Assembly: GCA_007922225.1 (NCBI GenBank)
Contig: ML679969.1
Span: 1,711,236 to 1,775,235 of the forward strand
Length of the DNA stretch: 64,000 bases
Direction of reading: 5' to 3'
From: Emydura subglobosa
Lineage: Eukaryota > Chordata > Testudines > Chelidae
In this document: one piece after another, positions 59,821 through 64,000 of the stretch
Layout: each line of letters opens with the position of its first letter
How positions within the stretch are numbered: position 1 is the first letter of the stretch
The notes under the pieces: generated by a model
Told to the model about the DNA's origin: nothing
Database searches by the model: none
What the model saw: the letters and a program-made list of their open reading frames with translations, nothing else
Position numbers and translations under genes: made by a program

Positions 59821-61579
59821 TCAAGTTCTTGCATGTGTCCATTCCACGATAAGGGTGCGCATGTGCCCCGCATATAGTTGCCAGAAATTTTTCCTTCAAT
59901 GGTACTGGCTGGCTTGGCTCTAGCGCCCATTGGTGCCATGTGCTCAAGGTATGGCATAAGGAAATGCACCTCAGTTCCTTCTTACTGCCCGTGACAGTCA
60001 CTGAAACTGTTCATCTTGCTTTGGCTGGCAGTCCTCAATGGTTCTTTTTGTTTGGATGAGATTCATATCCAAGATCATTGTCAGATTGGTTGCCAGTTCA
60101 AGCTGTAAATAAAGTAGGACAGAGAGGCCAGGTTGAAGTCACTCCTGATGGAAGCGGCTCTCAGACCAGCTTTGGACTCGGCACCAAGTACCTCGGCATC
60201 GGTGCGGAGTGCTCCTTCTGCTACAGTAGTCTGGAAAGATTGAGAACCACTGGACTAGAGCTACTTACCTTGCCAAGAGGAAGCGTTTCTCCATTTAGTC
60301 ATCTCATCGAGGCCTCTTGCTCTCTAGGTCACCTCTAGTCTATGCTGGAGTATCTGCTTCATCTGAAACAACAGGGCCTTGCTATTTCATCTATTAAAGT
60401 ACACCTAGCAGCCATCTCAGCTTTCCACCCTCTGGTGGATATTTGGTCAGGTTTTTCGTACAAAATGTCGATTCGCTTCCTCATGGGTTTAGAAAGGCTA
60501 TACCCATGAGTCTGTGACCCTGTTCCTCTGTGGGACTTAAACCTGGTCCTGACAAGACTCCAGGGCCCTCCCTTTGAGCCACTGGCATCATGCCCTCAGT
60601 TGTACCTTTCCTGGAAGTTGTTTTTCTGGTAGCAATTATCTCAGCCCGGAGGGTCTCAGAGATCAGGGCCCTTACTTCAGAACTAAAGAACAGTGTTCTT
60701 TAAGGACAAGATACAACTTGGCCCAGACCCCATGTTCCTCCTGAAGGTGCTCACACAGTTAAATAGCCTGATTACTATTTTCTTGCCACTTTTCTTCCTG
60801 AAACCACACAAGAATAGGGAGGAGCAATGTCTCCACACGCTGGATGTTAGGTGTGCCCTAGCTTTCTATATAAAAAGGACCAAGCGTTCTGTAAATCCAC
60901 TCAGCTCTTTGTGGCAATAGCAGGTAGAATGAAAGGCCTACCTATTTCTGCTCAGAGAATTTCATCCTGCATCACTTCCTGCATTATCTTGTGCCATGAG
61001 CAGGTGGGTATCCCACCACCTGCCCTCCTGACTGCCCATTCTACGATAGAACAAGCTTCCTCAGTGGCATTTCTGACCCAGGTCCCAATCTAGAACATTT
61101 GCAGAGCAGCAACCTGGTCATCAGTGCATTCTTTTTCTTCTCACTATGCCATTACCCATCAAGCTAGGGATGAGGCCAGGTTTGGTAGGGCATTGTTTCA
61201 ATCTGCATGTCCATGAACACTGAGTCTTCCTCCTAGGGTACTGCTTGGGAGTCACCTAATGTGGAAGGGACATGGGCAAACCCTTGAAGAGGAAAAGATG
61301 GTTATTAACCTTTCTTTAACTGTTCTTTGAGCTGTGTTGCACATGTTCATTCCACAACGCACTCTCCTACCCCTCTATTGGAGTTAGCTGACAAGAAGGA
61401 ACTAAGAGGGTACAGGGTCGGTTGGTCTCCTTGTATCGCATCATGAGCATGCGGTAGCAGAGGGCACTAGAGCTGACCCAATGGGTACCACTGAGGGAAA
61501 AATTTCTGGCACCTGTGTGTGGGCATAAGTGCACCTAATGTGAACTGCACATCTGCAACACATCTCAAAGAACAACAGC
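59821..61579 (+). mobile_element. Internally deleted DIRS-like tyrosine-recombinase retrotransposon
   Basis: Inverted terminal repeats lie at 59821-59990 and 61385-61579; both share GCCAGAAATTTTTCC in their own orientation, and TCAGTTCCTTCTT pairs with AAGAAGGAACTAA. At about 61310-61370 CTGTTCTTTGAGCTGTGTTG repeats the outer-end sequence, matching the internal complementary region that DIRS elements use to circularise. Between them is a degenerate tyrosine recombinase (60260-61200), and no reverse transcriptase is recognisable, so most of the interior is gone. This copy is 1.76 kb, far shorter than full DIRS elements of several kb. Confidence 0.8.
60260..61200 (+). pseudogene. DIRS-type tyrosine recombinase remnant
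   Basis: Frame-shifted pieces read AISAFHPLVDIWSGFSY, RFLMGLERLYP, FCKSTQLFVAIAGRMKGLP, GIPPPALLTAHSTIEQASS and ATWSSVHSFSSHYAI. These are the C-terminal catalytic half of DIRS integrases of the tyrosine-recombinase fold. The H-x-x-R box reads HSTI, so the second catalytic Arg is lost; the later HYAI keeps the tyrosine. Stops after RLYP and elsewhere confirm a dead copy. Confidence 0.8.
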
Positions 61580-63130
61580 TAAAGAAAGTTTGTAACTGTT
61601 TTGTGATTGCAGCGTTCTATAGATTTGTTTTAATGATTTTTTCCCTTGAGCAGTATATGCTTGTTTTTTTGCTGTGCACCAGTGTTGTATGGTTGTTCCC
61701 AGCTTACTTGCAATCTGATTTTTGTCCATTCTTTCAGATTTAGCACATCTGTGCTTTGTTTATTACTTTATCCTATAGATATAAAAGCGTGACATTTACA
61801 AACTAAAATTCCTTGGATAGTAAGTTTTCAGAAGCTTAAGAATGTCATATATTTGCATCACAATATGCTTTTGAATACAAACATTAAAGTACTGTGAGGG
61901 AAAGATTGTGCACATAGTGTAATACATGGAAAGAGGATTAGATGTAGCACCCCATCCACTTCACATCCTGAGTCCTCCAGATGTTTGTATATGCTAAATC
62001 TATTTATGTATTCATATTAAAACATAGTTTATGAAATAGGAGATCAGGGTTCAAACACTCCATGTTGTGTATTAGTGTGCCAAACCTATCTTAACTATTA
62101 CCCACTAATGTAAAAATAAAGTAAGACATTCTAATATTGTGATCTCGAAATTAGGAAAATCATTAGTAGTTTGACTCAATTTCTGTTGTCTTTCACTTTA
62201 GGTTAAATGACTCCTTATCTTAACCAGAAAAAAGATATTCTTTGTCACAGACTTGAGGGACAAGTTATTCTTAGACATGTGCCATTGTTGCCTTACAAGT
62301 CATTTAGCGGATACAGAGACACCCCCAACTGATCCTCTTTCTATTTAGGTTAGTGTTGTTAGAACAGAGTGAATCATCTCTGAAGAAGATGCATGTTAAA
62401 ATTCCACACCACACCTCTTGAGATTACAGGAGCACTCTTTTGAACAGTTGAAAACTAGTTGTAATAATTTCTGTCTGATTATGGTGAAACAGAAGCATGG
62501 ATTACTAGGGACTGATGGTGACTGAGCTTTGCCTTGTTCAAGTTGTGTACTAATTAGCTTATGGCTTATTGGAGAGAGACTTAAACAGAACAAAAGATCT
62601 GTCAATTAGGTTTCAAGCAGTGGCTCCTAGTAGATTTGTACAGGAGAGACAAATATCTATAATAGTACAGTGGTTATCATTAACAGAGGCATTTGAGCTA
62701 GAGGTCCCTCAGTTTTGGATTTTATTCCCCATTTTGGTCTGAAATAGTCTGAACTGGTTGACCTTGAAGGCATGTGGAGCAAGGCTTAGCTCTAGTCTGG
62801 CACTTAGGAGAGAGGAGCTTGACGAGCTAATGTTTGTGAGGAAGAGATTGAATTCTATGGTAGTCGATTAGTTGCTGGTTTTATTATGATTAAATGTTTT
62901 TTTAATTTGTGTAGTATAGTATAAATTGTATATTTCTAGAGTATTAGACCTCTTGTATACACTAAAAAAATCATCTGTCTGTTGCTTTAATATATCATTT
63001 TTCATTCAGTAAAGATCCTAGAGTGCTTTACAATCTGTATAAGCGATGACTTACTCTACTTCTGGCATGGAATATGGCACATTTCAGAGCCAGCAGTACT
63101 AAACAATTGGGAACATTTTCTCCTCCTCTC

Positions 63131-63177
63131 CCCACCCCCCCCCCCCGGTTGGCTGTTTCCTCCTCCCCCCCCCCCCT
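63131..63177. repeat. Two poly(C) tracts
   Basis: Two C-runs of about 12 bases, separated by GGTTGGCTGTTTCC. On the minus strand these are G-runs that could join into G-quadruplex-like structures. They are prone to sequencing error. Confidence 0.75.
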
Positions 63178-64000
63178 TTAGCAGTAACCATTTATTTTTA
63201 TAAGCAATAAATTAAACTTTTCAGAACTGTGTCAAGTTTTTTGGCAGTGTTTTCTTGCAATCTACCGTATTAGATCCATAGAGCTGACTCAGAATTCTTC
63301 AAAAGCACATTGTGTATCATCAGGGACATTAAAATGCGTAAACTTCTTCAGGGTGGGAATCAGTGGCATATGAGTAAATCATTAGCTGATATTTTTGCAT
63401 ACAAATAATCTACCATGACTTTACACTGGTCATGTGTTAAGGAAAAAATGGTTTTTGTGTTGGAGCTACTTGTGATTTCCTGACTAGAATTGGGGATCTT
63501 CTTTTGACACCAAGCATAGTGAGTAACTGACTCTGTAAGATGGGCTTCATGCTCATAAGGGTTGTCCTGTGTTACTGTCCATAATAGATCTTTGAAGGTG
63601 ACATTCTTTTCTTATAAATTATCCTGACTGCCGATTGAATCATAGCTGATTAGGCAGAGCTGCTGATTTCATTTAGTTTTGGAGAAAAATTAATGTCTGA
63701 GTACTGCTAAAAGAATTAAGGATCAGTTACCATTTATGCATAGAAGTTCTTTTTAAAGAGAGTTATAACTAAGCCATTGTAATATTTTATTGTGTTAGAA
63801 TTTGGCATAAATTTCCCTCTGAAAAAATCACAAGGATTTCAGATGGTTTCTTACCCACTCTGACTACAAAGGATTAGATTTTTAAAACCTGAAGTTTGGC
63901 ATCACTTTGTGTTCAGCATGCGTTAATGCTTCTTTGTAATTTATTTTACATGAATGGCTGCAGTGTTTCCTGGTTGCTGCTGTTGTAATAACAGCAGCCA

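Larger units (their letters stand above)
43933..64000 (+). other. SPEN: SPEN intron 3, partial (>20 kb)
   Basis: Starts at a GTAGGT donor and has no acceptor or recognisable SPEN exon 4 before the window ends. Stretches outside listed repeats (44781-47582, 48176-49810, 49931-53896, 61580-64000) show no gene. A GC-richer, repeat-poor patch at about 50750-51310 includes a perfect AP-1 site (ATGACTCA at 50865) and may be an enhancer. Sequence at 52560-53480 has several short open frames but no recognised domain. Confidence 0.9.

Noticed and set aside
43933..64000. A fourth SPEN exon
   Set aside because: Searched by eye for the Ser-rich start of the next exon and for RRM2 motifs downstream of exon 3; none seen with splice sites.
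1..64000. CRISPR arrays, operons, prokaryotic signals, tRNA or rRNA genes
   Set aside because: Sequence is clearly vertebrate nuclear DNA; no regular spacer array or cloverleaf-forming gene was found.

Overview
This window is vertebrate nuclear DNA, most likely from a turtle or a close reptile relative. The reptile call rests on the interspersed repeats: several 3'-truncated CR1 LINEs, Penelope-like retroelement (PLE) copies, a DIRS-type tyrosine-recombinase retrotransposon and many hAT-like and palindromic MITEs. The families are recognised from memory of reptile genomes, not from a database search.

Only one protein-coding gene can be supported: the 5' part of SPEN (Msx2-interacting protein; SHARP/MINT), on the + strand. 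A CpG-island promoter lies at about 10.5-11.45 kb. Coding exon 1 is 11011-11093, exon 2 is 39018-39338 and exon 3 is 43456-43932. All three have GT donors, exons 2 and 3 have AG acceptors, and the phases match. Together they encode residues 1-293 plus two bases of codon 294: the first RNA-recognition motif (RRM1) and the following Arg/Ser-rich region. The later RRMs, the receptor-interaction region and the SPOC domain lie beyond base 64000. Intron 1 is 27.9 kb, intron 2 is 4.1 kb, and intron 3 runs out of the window after more than 20 kb.

Layout. 1-10.48 kb is upstream intergenic sequence with a decayed PLE (1487-3640, minus), a CR1 3' end (4540-5225) and MITEs. 10.48-11.45 kb is the CpG island with the 5' UTR, a short upstream ORF and exon 1. 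11.1-39.0 kb is intron 1, with an inverted pair of hAT copies, PLE fragments, two CR1 copies and other hAT-like and palindromic elements. 39.0-43.9 kb holds exons 2 and 3 around intron 2, which contains a foldback element and an unexplained 171-codon ORF. 43.9-64 kb is intron 3, with a 577-bp hAT element carrying a 46-bp GC-rich minisatellite, a 120-bp near-perfect hairpin, a PLE 3' terminus with a hammerhead-like motif, several hAT MITEs and an internally deleted DIRS element.

No new multi-gene system is visible. The most interesting non-gene signals are: (i) a shared CUGANGA-stem-GAAA fold in two repeat families whose stem sequences differ but remain paired; (ii) 12-bp target duplications and an internal inversion in very short PLE-type insertions; (iii) the DIRS architecture of inverted ends plus an internal complementary region; and (iv) several large perfect or near-perfect palindromes.
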